Shown piece after piece: positions 38,135 through 46,569 of a DNA stretch of 64,000 bases; positions within the stretch are counted from its first letter, which is position 1; the number at the start of each line of letters is the position of its first letter. The stretch covers positions 124,001-188,000 of the forward strand of contig NZ_JNNO01000023.1 of NCBI RefSeq assembly GCF_000735585.1, in the 5' to 3' direction. The notes under the pieces were generated by a model that saw only the letters and a program-made list of their open reading frames with translations, searched no databases and had not been told where the DNA came from. Position numbers and translations under genes: made by a program. Source of the stretch: Devosia sp. LC5. GTDB lineage: Bacteria > Pseudomonadota > Alphaproteobacteria > Rhizobiales > Devosiaceae.

Positions 38135-39904
38135 TCACACCAATTGCCGTCCCTTCTCGTCGATGATGTCGCCAATGTTCGCCGTATCAGGCAGGATGAT
38201 CTCGTTGTGTGGCTTTCCCGACGGGATCATCGGCAGGCAGTTTTCGTCCTTCTCCACGATCACGTCGAACAGCACGGGGCCGTCATAATCGAGCATTTCG
38301 GCAATGGCCGCGTCGAGTTCGGCCGGGCTCTCGCAACGAATGCCCTTGCCGCCATAGGCTTCGGCCAGCTTGACGAAATCGGGCAGCGATTCCGAATAGG
38401 AATGCGCGTAACGCGATCCATGCAGCAGGTCCTGCCACTGGCGGACCATGCCCATGCGCTCATTGTTGAGAATGAAGATCTTGATCGGCAGGCGATACTG
38501 CACGGCGGTGCTCATCTCCTGCATGGTCATCTGCACCGATGCCTCGCCGGCAATGTCGATCACCAACGCATCGGGATGCGCCACCTGCACCCCGACTGCG
38601 GCCGGCAGGCCATAGCCCATCGTGCCGAGCCCGCCCGACGTCATCCAGTGATTGGGCTTGTCGAAGTGGAAATGCTGGGCGGCCCACATCTGGTGCTGGC
38701 CCACTTCGGTGGTGATGAACACCTCCTTGCCCTGCTTCCTGGTGGCTTCATACAGCCGCTCGATGGCGTATTGCGGCTTGATGGTGGTGTCCGAATTCTT
38801 GTAGCCGAGCGAATCCACCGCCCGCCACTTCTCGATCTGCTTCCACCATGGCGCAATGGCCTCGGTGCGCGGCTGATTGGTTCTGCTCCGCCAGACACGG
38901 ACCATCTCGGCCAGCACCCGCTCGCAATCACCGATGATCGGCACGTCGACGCGCACGACCTTGTTGATCGAAGAGGGATCGATATCGACATGGATCTTGC
39001 GGCTATTGGGCGAGAAGGCATCGATGCGGCCGGTGATCCGGTCGTCGAACCGTGCGCCGATATTGATCATGACGTCGCAGTCATGCATGGCCAAATTGGC
39101 TTCGTAGGTGCCGTGCATGCCCAGCATGCCCATCCATTGCGGATTGGACGCGGGGAATGCGCCCAGCCCCATCAGGGTCGAGGTCACAGGAAAGCCCGTG
39201 AGTTCAGCCAGTTCGCGCAGATGCTTGGAGGCCTCCGGCCCGGCATTGATCACCCCGCCGCCGGTATAAAAGATCGGGCGCTCGGCCTTGAGCATCAGAT
39301 CGACAGCGGCCTCGATGGCGGCACTGTCGCCATCCATCTGCGGGCGATAGCTCTGGTGGCGCAAGGTGTCGAGGTCAGGCTGGTAGTATTCACCCAGCGC
39401 GAACTGCACATCCTTGGGGATATCGATCACCACCGGGCCGGGGCGGCCGGTCGTGGCGATGAGAAAGGCCTCATGCATGATGCGCGGCAGGTCTTCCACG
39501 CGCTTCACCAGGTAATTATATTTGGTGCAGGAGCGGGTAATGCCGACCGTGTCGCATTCCTGGAAGGCGTCGCTGCCGATCAGGGTAGTGGGAACCTGGG
39601 CCGTGATGCAGATCAGGGGAATGGAATCCATCAGCGCGTCGGTCAGGCCGGTCACCGCATTGGTCGCGCCCGGGCCTGAGGTCACTAGCACCACGCCAGG
39701 CCTGCCGGTCGAGCGGGCATAGCCTTCGGCCATATGGGTCGCGCCCTGCTCATGGCGCACCAGAATGTGCTGGACCTTGTCCTGCTGGAACATGGCGTCA
39801 TAGATCGGCAGAGCCGCGCCGCCGGGATAGCCGAAAATATGCTCGACCCCCTGATCGGTCAGCGCCTGTATCACCATTTCTGCGCCGGTCATCTGTTCGG
39901 CCAT
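38135..39904 (-). CDS. ilvB: Acetolactate synthase large (catalytic) subunit
   Basis: A 589-residue ThDP enzyme. FGYPGGAALPIYDAM and the catalytic Glu52 in VRHEQGATHMAEGYAR mark the N-terminal PYR domain; the C-terminal PP domain carries DIAGEASVQMTMQEM and the metal-site NN. It condenses two pyruvates, or pyruvate with 2-oxobutyrate, the first common step of Val/Leu/Ile synthesis. AAGGA precedes the ATG at 39902-39904. Its 5' leader holds a leader peptide and terminator (40072 to 39964). Confidence 0.96.
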   Translation of the reverse strand: MAEQMTGAEMVIQALTDQGVEHIFGYPGGAALPIYDAMFQQDKVQHILVRHEQGATHMAEGYARSTGRPGVVLVTSGPGATNAVTGLTDALMDSIPLICITAQVPTTLIGSDAFQECDTVGITRSCTKYNYLVKRVEDLPRIMHEAFLIATTGRPGPVVIDIPKDVQFALGEYYQPDLDTLRHQSYRPQMDGDSAAIEAAVDLMLKAERPIFYTGGGVINAGPEASKHLRELAELTGFPVTSTLMGLGAFPASNPQWMGMLGMHGTYEANLAMHDCDVMINIGARFDDRITGRIDAFSPNSRKIHVDIDPSSINKVVRVDVPIIGDCERVLAEMVRVWRSRTNQPRTEAIAPWWKQIEKWRAVDSLGYKNSDTTIKPQYAIERLYEATRKQGKEVFITTEVGQHQMWAAQHFHFDKPNHWMTSGGLGTMGYGLPAAVGVQVAHPDALVIDIAGEASVQMTMQEMSTAVQYRLPIKIFILNNERMGMVRQWQDLLHGSRYAHSYSESLPDFVKLAEAYGGKGIRCESPAELDAAIAEMLDYDGPVLFDVIVEKDENCLPMIPSGKPHNEIILPDTANIGDIIDEKGRQLV

Positions 39905-39963
39905 CGTATAGTCCTTCCCTAGTCCAAATCTGGGAGCCCGTTCTCGTAGCGGCAAAAACCGGG

Positions 39964-39990
39964 CAATAAAAAAGGCCCCGTTCGGGACCT
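39964..39990 (-). terminator. ilvB attenuator terminator
   Basis: GGTCCC-GAAC-GGGGCC followed by TTTTTTATT on the minus strand, 60 bases before the ilvB start and 32 bases after the leader-peptide stop. Position and U-run make it a textbook intrinsic terminator within a leader, so its function here is attenuation. Confidence 0.85.
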
Positions 39991-40021
39991 GTTTTCGGCG
40001 CACCAGCTATCGCGCGGGATT

Positions 40022-40072
40022 TCATCCCACGTTGCCGATGCGCCTGCCTACTACGAGAATGAGTGCCCGCAC
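40022..40072 (-). CDS. ilvB leader peptide
   Basis: A 16-residue ORF, VRALILVVGRRIGNVG (GTG start), with the run Leu-Ile-Leu-Val-Val as control codons, exactly the amino acids made by the pathway. AAGGAG lies seven bases before the GTG. It is too short for ordinary gene callers. Ribosome stalling at these codons when Leu, Ile or Val tRNA is uncharged would favour an antiterminator over the hairpin at 39964. Confidence 0.82.
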   Translation of the reverse strand: MRALILVVGRRIGNVG

Positions 40073-40100
40073 GGGACCTCTCCTTAAAATTACCGGGGCA

Positions 40101-40130
40101 TTGATAGGAGCAAGCCAGCGCAGGTGTCAA
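40101..40130 (-). promoter_or_regulatory. Promoter of the ilvB leader
   Basis: TTGACA (40130-40125), an 18-base spacer and TATCAA (40106-40101) stand about 29 bases before the leader-peptide start. This is the best sigma-70 match I see in the region. Confidence 0.7.
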
Positions 40131-40238
40131 TAGCGCAGTGGCGAATGACAAAATACTTAACCAAAGACTTAATCGTTGACAGGGCGCGCCGCACTCACTT
40201 AAGGTTCAGCTTAAGTTAACCCGGAAGGACATCCTGAA

Positions 40239-40697
40239 ATGACCGAACGCTCCATCGCCCACGGCACCTTTGTTATCGAGCGCAAATACCCCGCCGATCC
40301 CGCCCGCGTCTTCCGCGCCTGGGCCGATCCCGAAATCAAGAAGCGCTGGTTCGCCGCCGGCAACGACACCAAGATGTTCGAATTCCGCGAGGGCGGCCGC
40401 GAATATGCCGAAGGCGATGGCCCCAATGGCGGCAGCTACAGCTATGACGTGACCTATCAGGACATCGTGGAGAATAACCGCATCGTCTATACCTACCAGA
40501 TGAGCCTGGGCGGCCAGCGCATCTCCGTCTCAGTCGCTGCCGTCGAGCTGTTCGCCGATGGCACCGGCACCCGCCTCAGCGTCACCGAACACGGCTGCTT
40601 CTTCGATGGCCTCGACACTGTCGACCAGCGCAAGCAGGGCACCGAATGGCTGATGGGCGAGTTGGGCAATGAACTGCAACGGCAGGTAGCGAATTGA
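40239..40697 (+). CDS. SRPBCC (AHSA1-like START domain) protein
   Basis: A 152-residue protein of the AHSA1/START superfamily, recognisable from ERKYPADPARVFRAWADPEIKKRWFAA (about 14-40) and a C-terminal amphipathic helix (RKQGTEWLMGELGNELQ). These helix-grip proteins bind hydrophobic ligands. Members often follow an ArsR regulator, which is not present here. GGAAGGA lies upstream of the ATG. It is divergent from the ilvB leader. Confidence 0.85.
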   Translation: MTERSIAHGTFVIERKYPADPARVFRAWADPEIKKRWFAAGNDTKMFEFREGGREYAEGDGPNGGSYSYDVTYQDIVENNRIVYTYQMSLGGQRISVSVAAVELFADGTGTRLSVTEHGCFFDGLDTVDQRKQGTEWLMGELGNELQRQVAN

Positions 40698-40731
40698 GGG
40701 CTAACGCCGGATACGCCCCGATCCATCCTCC

Positions 40732-40805
40732 CCGTCATCACCCGGCTTGTCCGGGTGATCCATCTTGGGTAAGATGGATTGCCCGGACAAGCCGGACAAT
40801 GACGG
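40732..40805. repeat. Intergenic palindrome with CCGGCTTGTCCGGG arms
   Basis: Arms 40732-40765 and 40772-40805 are inverted copies matching at about 29 of 34 positions around a 6-base centre. The CCCGGACAAGCCGG core is another common intergenic repeat type in this order. It lies between the SRPBCC gene and the phosphate transporter, which are co-directional, 275 bases apart; the rest of the gap shows no gene. Confidence 0.85.
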
Positions 40806-40971
40806 CCGCTGAGATATCGGAGGTGGAACGCAGGCTCTCCTCCCCATTTCAGTCGACAAATGCTGCAAACAATTGTCCAAGGTGGAGACCCATTCTGGAC
40901 AATGCACCACAGATGATTTCGGCCGCCCCAACCTCCCTGCCCTCTCGCGCTGAAGCGCCGCGAGCCCTGGC

Positions 40972-42405
40972 GTGAACCGCGCCCTGCTCATTTTCATCGC
41001 CGCCCTCTTTGTAGGCGCGGCGGTACTCTGGGCCTCCTGGTTCATTCCCGATGGCCCGCTGCGCTATCTGGCGGTGATCGGCGCGGCGGCGACCGCCTAC
41101 ATGGCGCTCAATGTCGGCGCCAATGACGTTGCCAACAATGTCGGCCCGGCCGTCGGCGCCAAGGCCATCACCATGGGCAGTGCCCTGGCCTTGGCCGCGG
41201 TTTTCGAAATCTGCGGCGCCCTGTTTGCCGGCAATGAGGTCATTACGACGGTCTCCGGCGACCTGCTGACTTTGGGCCATGGATTTGCCGATCGCACCAT
41301 GATGCTGGCCATGACCTCGGCCCTGCTGGCCGCGGCGCTGTGGATCAATATCTCGACCCTGTTCGGCGCCCCTGTCTCCACCACCCACGCCATTGTTGGC
41401 GGCATTGTCGGCGCCTTCGCTGCTGCGGCCGGGCCAAGCGCCATCGCCTGGCCAATCGTCGGCACAATTGCCGTCACCTGGACCCTCTCCCCCATTCTCG
41501 GCGGCATCCTGGCGGCCGCTATCCACGCTATTATCCGCAAGCTGATCACGCGGCGCATCGACAAAATCGGCGCCGCGCGGCTCTGGGTGCCGCTGCTGGT
41601 GGCGGCCATGGCGGGCCTGTTCGCCGCCTATCTCAGCACCAAGCTGCATCCGCAGGGCTGGCGTCCCGATTTCTACACCGTCGCCGCGATAAGCCTTGCG
41701 ACCGCCGCCCTGGGCTGGATCCTCGCCATGCCCTGGGTGCGCATGAACTCGCTGACCATGGAGAATCGCAAGAAGCAGATCGGCCGCCTGTTCCGCCCGC
41801 CGCTGGTGGTCGCCGCAGCGCTGCTGTCCTTTGCGCATGGCTCCAACGACGTCGCCAACGCCATTGGCCCATTCGCCGCCATCCTGTCAGCTATCGGGGC
41901 AGCGCCGGGCCCGGTTGCCGGCGGTGTCGCCCCGCTCTGGACCCTGGCCATCGGCGCCTTCGGCATTGCCTGCGGCCTGTCGCTGTTCGGCCCGCGCGTC
42001 ATCCACACCATTGGCGAGCAGATCACCAAGCTCAACGAAATCCGCGCCTTCTGCGTCGCGCTATCGGCCGCCGGCACGGTCTTGCTGGCCTCAGCCTTTG
42101 GCTTGCCTGTTTCATCAACACATGTCGCGGTGGGCGCAGTGTTCGGCGTGGGCTTCCTGCGCGAATATCTGGCCATGCGGAACATGCAGGGAGCCGCCGC
42201 CGGCAATGCGCGTTTCCTTGATCCAGCCTCGCTCAATGCTACCCCGGAAGAAGCCATTGCCCGCGAACGGCGCCACGACCGGCGCTATCTGGTGCGGCGC
42301 CTCAAGGTCGCACGGATCGCCGCGGCCTGGGTCATTACCCTGCCGGCCGCCACCGCCATGGGCGCACTATTCTATTGGCTGGCAAGCTCCGTCATCAGCC
42401 TGTGA
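40972..42405 (+). CDS. Inorganic phosphate transporter, PiT family
   Basis: A 477-residue membrane protein with the duplicated PiT signature: GANDVANNVGPAVG (about 46-59) and GSNDVANAIGPFAA (about 286-299). PiT proteins import phosphate, usually as a metal-phosphate complex with protons. The start is a GTG at 40972. Its last 34 bases overlap the convergent Nudix gene. I see no Pho box upstream, so constitutive low-affinity uptake is likely. Confidence 0.92.
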   Translation: MNRALLIFIAALFVGAAVLWASWFIPDGPLRYLAVIGAAATAYMALNVGANDVANNVGPAVGAKAITMGSALALAAVFEICGALFAGNEVITTVSGDLLTLGHGFADRTMMLAMTSALLAAALWINISTLFGAPVSTTHAIVGGIVGAFAAAAGPSAIAWPIVGTIAVTWTLSPILGGILAAAIHAIIRKLITRRIDKIGAARLWVPLLVAAMAGLFAAYLSTKLHPQGWRPDFYTVAAISLATAALGWILAMPWVRMNSLTMENRKKQIGRLFRPPLVVAAALLSFAHGSNDVANAIGPFAAILSAIGAAPGPVAGGVAPLWTLAIGAFGIACGLSLFGPRVIHTIGEQITKLNEIRAFCVALSAAGTVLLASAFGLPVSSTHVAVGAVFGVGFLREYLAMRNMQGAAAGNARFLDPASLNATPEEAIARERRHDRRYLVRRLKVARIAAAWVITLPAATAMGALFYWLASSVISL

Positions 42406-42836
42406 TGCAGCCGGTAGGCCACCTTGGTCAGGGCGCGGTCCTTCAGCAGTCGCTTGGTTTCACTGAGCAACGCCCAATGGCGCCGGCGCTGGTCCATCTC
42501 GTCCCAGCTGTCGAGCTGGGTTTCCACAAGCAACGGATAAAGGTCGACATCGACCAATTGCCCCTTGTCGCTAAGGCGATAACTGCCCAGTGGCTCGGCC
42601 TCCACCACCCCGGTTACCCCGGCCTCCTCGAAGGCTTCCTTGGCCGCGCTGTCCCAGGCACTCATGCCATCGCTGATCGAGCCCTTGGGAAAAATCCAGC
42701 GCCCGGTGCGCCGCGAGGTGACCAGCAGGAACACGACCCTGCCGTCGCGCACCACATAGGGCACGGCGCCGGACTGGCGCAGCCCGGGCGGCGACTCAAC
42801 CCTCGGATTCCACAGATTGAAAAATTCACGCAGCAT
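42372..42836 (-). CDS. Nudix hydrolase with a non-canonical Nudix box
   Basis: A 154-residue Nudix protein of the diphosphoinositol-polyphosphate-phosphohydrolase-like shape: WIFPKGSISDGMSAWDSAAK then EAFEEAGV. Compared with the consensus G-x5-E-x7-R-E-U-x-E-E-x-G-U, the first Glu is Met and the Arg is Lys, while the metal-binding EEAG core stays. It probably cleaves a nucleoside diphosphate-linked or polyphosphate substrate. It ends inside the phosphate transporter gene (34-base convergent overlap). Confidence 0.82.
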   Translation of the reverse strand: MLREFFNLWNPRVESPPGLRQSGAVPYVVRDGRVVFLLVTSRRTGRWIFPKGSISDGMSAWDSAAKEAFEEAGVTGVVEAEPLGSYRLSDKGQLVDVDLYPLLVETQLDSWDEMDQRRRHWALLSETKRLLKDRALTKVAYRLHHRLMTELASQ

Positions 42837-42875
42837 GGCGCTGTTCTAGGGCAATCGCACCGGCCTCGCCAGCTA

Positions 42876-42904
42876 ACAAAAAAGGGCCCGCAAGGGGCCC
42901 TTTC
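42876..42904 (-). terminator. Rho-independent terminator of the second cold-shock gene
   Basis: On the minus strand AGGGCCCC-TTGC-GGGCCCT-type stem followed by TTTTTTGTT starts about 20 bases after the csp stop. Confidence 0.85.
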
Positions 42905-42922
42905 GTCAACGCAAACCGCCGC

Positions 42923-43138
42923 TTAGCTCAGCAGGGTCAGGTTCGTCGCCGAAACCTTGCCATCGCGGCCGGTCTCGAGTTCGTAGGTCACCTTGTCGCC
43001 TTCATACAGGCCCTGCAGGCCCGAACGCTGAACGGCGGAGATGTGGACAAACGCATCCTTTTCGCCATTTTCAGGCGAAATGAAGCCGAAGCCCTTGGTA
43101 GTGTTGAAGAATTTGACGGTACCGGTGATGGTAGCCAT
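42923..43138 (-). CDS. Cold-shock domain protein, CspA family (second copy)
   Basis: A 71-residue protein nearly identical to the one at 8710, with the same KGFGFI and DAFVHIS motifs; differences cluster at the N- and C-termini (for example LLS in place of LVQ). AGAGGA precedes the ATG. The flanking DNA of the two copies is unrelated, so this is an older duplication rather than a recent one, or the sequences are held alike by selection. Confidence 0.95.
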   Translation of the reverse strand: MATITGTVKFFNTTKGFGFISPENGEKDAFVHISAVQRSGLQGLYEGDKVTYELETGRDGKVSATNLTLLS

Positions 43139-43352
43139 GAGTGCATCCTCTTAATGAGTGCTCGCCGCTCACGCGGCCAGGAGTTGAACATAGGCCTCTT
43201 TGAGACAGGCCCTGCCGAACGATTCACAGATCAGGAGGTAGCCAAGTTTCCGGCATGCCGGTCGTCAGATAGCGCAAGACAAGTGTAACGTCAGACGTCA
43301 AATATTGTCGCTATCGGATGCAAATTCAAGGCACTTCGCTCGATCGATGAAA

Positions 43353-43391
43353 CACCCGGCCCAGGAGGGACTCCGGACCGGGTGCTTTTTT
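43353..43391 (+). terminator. Plus-strand terminator without an obvious gene
   Basis: CACCCGG ... CCGGGTG (7-bp stem, 18-base centre containing AGGAGGG) is followed by CTTTTTT on the plus strand. No plus-strand gene lies upstream: the cold-shock gene and the lipoprotein are both minus. It may end a small RNA, or act mainly for the lipoprotein on the other strand, where only TTT follows. Confidence 0.6.
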
Positions 43392-43407
43392 GGCGCCTGA
43401 GGGCGCA

Positions 43408-43431
43408 TTGCAGCATGGGGCGATGCTGCAA
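43408..43431 (-). terminator. Hairpin just after the lipoprotein gene
   Basis: TTGCAGCAT-CGCCCC-ATGCTGCAA, a perfect 9-bp stem with a 6-base loop on the minus strand, starts seven bases after the lipoprotein stop. No T-run follows. Confidence 0.5.
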
Positions 43432-43437
43432 CTCTAT

Positions 43438-43710
43438 TTAGCCGCGCGGGCAGCTATCAACGTAGCGCGTGCCATTGGGGCGTTCGTAGACGCAGCGATT
43501 GCCGCTGCCTTCGACGCGGCCAATCATGTTGCCCGCTGCAGCGCCGACCACGCCGCCGACACCGGCACCAACGACAGTGCCCAGAACGCTACCAGTGGTG
43601 GCAGCGCCGACAATGGCGCCTGCGCCCGCACCCACCGCAGCACCCTGCTGGGTAGGCGTGCACGCTGCTAGCGACAAAGCGGCGGCGGCGATGATCAGAA
43701 ACTTATGCAT
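43438..43710 (-). CDS. Small glycine-zipper lipoprotein
   Basis: A 90-residue protein with a lipoprotein signal, LSLAAC, placing the acylated Cys at residue 17. The middle (about 23-63) is a Gly/Ala-rich zipper (GAVVGAAT and VVGAGVGGVVGAAAGN-type repeats) of the YMGG or 17-kDa-antigen kind, followed by a polar tail with two Cys (about 73 and 87). Such proteins insert in or span the outer membrane; function is structural or unknown. Confidence 0.8.
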   Translation of the reverse strand: MHKFLIIAAAALSLAACTPTQQGAAVGAGAGAIVGAATTGSVLGTVVGAGVGGVVGAAAGNMIGRVEGSGNRCVYERPNGTRYVDSCPRG

Positions 43711-43800
43711 GGAAACCCTCCAAAGATATTATCGACGACCAAATGCGCCGGACGGCGGAATGGTTCCGCCATGATTCCAGCTTTTTTGCAGCAAGCCCAG

Positions 43801-44169
43801 TCATTGCCGCGAAAAGAGTGCACCAATTACAATCAGAACCCAGCCAAAGATCATCCCGGCACCGCCCAAGGGCGCGGCTCCAGCAAAAGCGCCATGGCCC
43901 AGCCACTCGCGAATCCCCAAATCCGCGCTGAAGATCAACGTGCCCGCCGCGAGCAGATAGGCCGCAAGACGGAACATCCGGCTGTCGAGTCCAATGGCGC
44001 ACAAGGCCAGCAAGGCCGGGCCATGCGCCAGGCAAATGGTGGCGATTGCCGATAGGTTCCGGCTCTCCCCGGCATGGGACGCGGCCGCAGCCGATATGAC
44101 GCCAACGGCCCCGGCCAGGCCCGCGGCGAGCAGCAGAATACGCCGGGGCAAATCGCTATTTGGCTGCAT
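43801..44169 (-). CDS. DUF423 family membrane protein
   Basis: A 122-residue protein with four hydrophobic segments and the DUF423 hallmarks: an early Gly/Ala-rich helix (LLAAGLAGAVGVISAAAASH), AHGPALLAL, GTLIFSADLG and a final PLGGAGMIFGWVLI. Function unknown. AAGGAACC precedes the ATG at 44167-44169. It is divergent from the MATE transporter, with starts 82 bases apart. Confidence 0.85.
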   Translation of the reverse strand: MQPNSDLPRRILLLAAGLAGAVGVISAAAASHAGESRNLSAIATICLAHGPALLALCAIGLDSRMFRLAAYLLAAGTLIFSADLGIREWLGHGAFAGAAPLGGAGMIFGWVLIVIGALFSRQ

Positions 44170-44250
44170 GACTTGGTTCCTTTTGCCGCCATGCCCTATC
44201 GCGTCAGGCGGGCTTCGTCTAATGCTGACTGGCGATTGGGATGATATCAA

Positions 44251-45666
44251 ATGAACGAGCACATCACGGCGGCGCCCGGCGCGGCCGCCAGTTCCGTTCC
44301 GGCCGATTCGGGCTGGTGGGATGAACTTCGCGCCACATTCACCCTGGCCTGGCCGCTGGTTATTGCGCAATTGGCCGGCACGGCGCTGACCATGACCGAC
44401 GTCATCATGCTCGGCTGGCTCGGGCCGAGCTATCTCGCCGCCGGCACGCTGGCGACCACCTTCCTGATGCCATTTCTGGTCGGCAGCATGGGCATTGTCG
44501 GTGCCGTAGCGCCACTGGTGGCCCAGGCGCGTGGCGCACACGACATCAAGGCGGTGCGCCGCATCGTTCGGCAAGGGTGCTGGGCAGCCATTGCCCTGAC
44601 GGTCTGCCTGACGCCGATTCTGTGGCAGATCCGGCCCATCTTTGCCCTATTGGGCCAGGACGCAGACCTCTCCATCATGGCCGAACAATACATTCATATC
44701 GCGGTGTGGATGCTGTTCCCGGCACTGGGGCTTGTCGCGTTCCGGTCGCTGCTGTCGGCCTTTGCCAATACCCGCATCATCCTGCTGGTTACCGTGGGCG
44801 GCGTCGTGTGCAACGCTCTGGTCAATTATGCGCTGATCTTCGGCAATTTCGGCTTTCCACGGCTTGAACTCCGTGGCGCGGCCTTGGCGACGCTGCTGAC
44901 CAATCTGGCGATGTTCACCGCGCTCGCTGCTTACGTTTTGCGGCACCGCCGCTACCGGCGCTTTCACCTGCTGGTGCGGTTCTGGAAGCCGGATTGGTCG
45001 CGATTCGCACAGATTTTCCGCATCGGCACGCCAATCGGACTGACATTGCTATCCGAGGTTGGCCTGTTCACTGCCGCCGCCCTGCTGATGGGCCAATTGG
45101 GCACTGACGAAGTGGCAGCCCATGCCATCGCGCTGCAATGCGCCAGCATGGCCTTCATGGTGCCGCTGGGCCTGGGCACGGCCGCCACCGTGCGCGTGGG
45201 CCTGGCCTATGGCCGCAACGACCCGCAGGGCATCCGTCGCGCCGGCTGGACGGCTTTTGCACTGGGCACCGGCTTCATGGCGCTGTCCTGCATCGCGTTT
45301 CTCACCTTGGCGCCAGTTATTGTCCGTCTGTTCCTCGACCCCAGCCACGCTGAAAATGCCAATGCCCTGGCGCTGGCCGCCAGCTTCCTCATGGTGGCCG
45401 GCGTGTTCCAGCTGGTCGATGGCGCCCAGGTCGTAGCCGCACACGCGCTACGCGGCCTCAGCGACACCAAAATCCCCATGGTGCTGGCCTTTATCGGCTA
45501 TTGGGCCCTTGGCTTGCCTGTCGCCTATGTTCTGGGCTTCATCCTCGGCTGGCGCGGCATCGGCATCTGGACCGGCCTCGCCGTCGGCCTCGCCTTCGTC
45601 GCCCTGGTCCTGGTAACCCGCTTCGCCCTCCGCGAACGCCTCGGCCTGGTATCCCGCGCGCTATGA
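44251..45666 (+). CDS. MATE family multidrug efflux transporter (NorM-like)
   Basis: A 471-residue transporter with twelve hydrophobic segments in two homologous halves. Family marks: LAWPLVIAQLAGTALTMTDVIMLGWLG at the start (in parts), GAVAPLVAQARGA in the first half and GLGTAATVRVGLAYGRNDPQGIRR in the second. It exports cationic drugs by Na+ or H+ antiport. Its stop overlaps the convergent miaA stop by six bases. Confidence 0.92.
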   Translation: MNEHITAAPGAAASSVPADSGWWDELRATFTLAWPLVIAQLAGTALTMTDVIMLGWLGPSYLAAGTLATTFLMPFLVGSMGIVGAVAPLVAQARGAHDIKAVRRIVRQGCWAAIALTVCLTPILWQIRPIFALLGQDADLSIMAEQYIHIAVWMLFPALGLVAFRSLLSAFANTRIILLVTVGGVVCNALVNYALIFGNFGFPRLELRGAALATLLTNLAMFTALAAYVLRHRRYRRFHLLVRFWKPDWSRFAQIFRIGTPIGLTLLSEVGLFTAAALLMGQLGTDEVAAHAIALQCASMAFMVPLGLGTAATVRVGLAYGRNDPQGIRRAGWTAFALGTGFMALSCIAFLTLAPVIVRLFLDPSHAENANALALAASFLMVAGVFQLVDGAQVVAAHALRGLSDTKIPMVLAFIGYWALGLPVAYVLGFILGWRGIGIWTGLAVGLAFVALVLVTRFALRERLGLVSRAL

Positions 45667-46542
45667 CCCAGCGAGCCCTCGCCGTGGCCAATCCCCCATC
45701 CGGTTACGGAACCAGGTCCGCTGCCTTTTCGCATATTGCTGCGTCGCAATCGTCGCCAACCGGATCGCCTCGCCCTCCCCCATCGCCCCATCCAGCCACG
45801 CGCTGATTTCGGGCACACCAATCGCCTTCATTACCGGCAGGCTGGGATCGAGCTTCTGCGCGCGCAACGCCTCGACCTCGGCCACCGCACCGCTCTCGAA
45901 CATGGTGGCAAAGCGCTTGGCAATCCGCCCGCGCAAGACATCCCGGTCGGGATCAAGTACCATGCGTTCCACGGCAAACTCACCAAGCAACCCCGCCTGC
46001 GGCTCATCCTGAAAGCTCGACAACATCCGCCCCGTCGCCCGCTTGACTGCCAGAGCACGGATCAGGCGCTGCGGATCGGCCACCTTGAGCCGGGCAGCGG
46101 TAGCCGGGTCCTCCCGCTGCAACAAAGCCAGCCGCTGGCCCGCGTCCAATTCCTGAATCTCTTGTTGAACTTCAAGCGCGACGTCAGCCGAAACCTCCGG
46201 CACATCCGCGAATCCGTTTAGCAAGGCATCGAAGTAAAGCCCTGTTCCACCAACAAAAAACAGCGGCCCCTCATTCGCCTCGATCACCGCCTTGGCCGCG
46301 CTCAGCCATTGCCCGGTCGAGAACCGAGCAGACGCCGGCACTCTCCCATAAAGCCGGTGATCGGCCCGTGCCTCCTCCGCCTCGCTTGGCCGCGCCGTGA
46401 CCACCCGCACCGTGTCATAGACCTGCATAGCGTCGGTATTGACGATAACGCCGCCCTCTTGCTCCGCCATGGCGAGCGCCAGCGCCGACTTGCCGCTGGC
46501 AGTCGGACCCGCTATCAGAACGGCGCGCCTGCGGCCCGTCAC
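45661..46542 (-). CDS. miaA: tRNA dimethylallyltransferase
   Basis: A 293-residue MiaA. The P-loop GPTASGKS (12-19), the DAMQVYD region, FVGGTGLYFDALL, and RQRTWFRNRM near the C-terminus are all standard. It adds a dimethylallyl group to N6 of A37 in tRNAs reading UNN codons. I start at the GTG 46540-46542, preceded by GGGGGG; longer starts would run into the divergent serB gene, whose start is only 27 bases away. Confidence 0.92.
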   Translation of the reverse strand: MTGRRRAVLIAGPTASGKSALALAMAEQEGGVIVNTDAMQVYDTVRVVTARPSEAEEARADHRLYGRVPASARFSTGQWLSAAKAVIEANEGPLFFVGGTGLYFDALLNGFADVPEVSADVALEVQQEIQELDAGQRLALLQREDPATAARLKVADPQRLIRALAVKRATGRMLSSFQDEPQAGLLGEFAVERMVLDPDRDVLRGRIAKRFATMFESGAVAEVEALRAQKLDPSLPVMKAIGVPEISAWLDGAMGEGEAIRLATIATQQYAKRQRTWFRNRMGDWPRRGLAGS

Positions 46543-46569
46543 GCCGCCCCCCAGAAAGTGTTGCCTACC

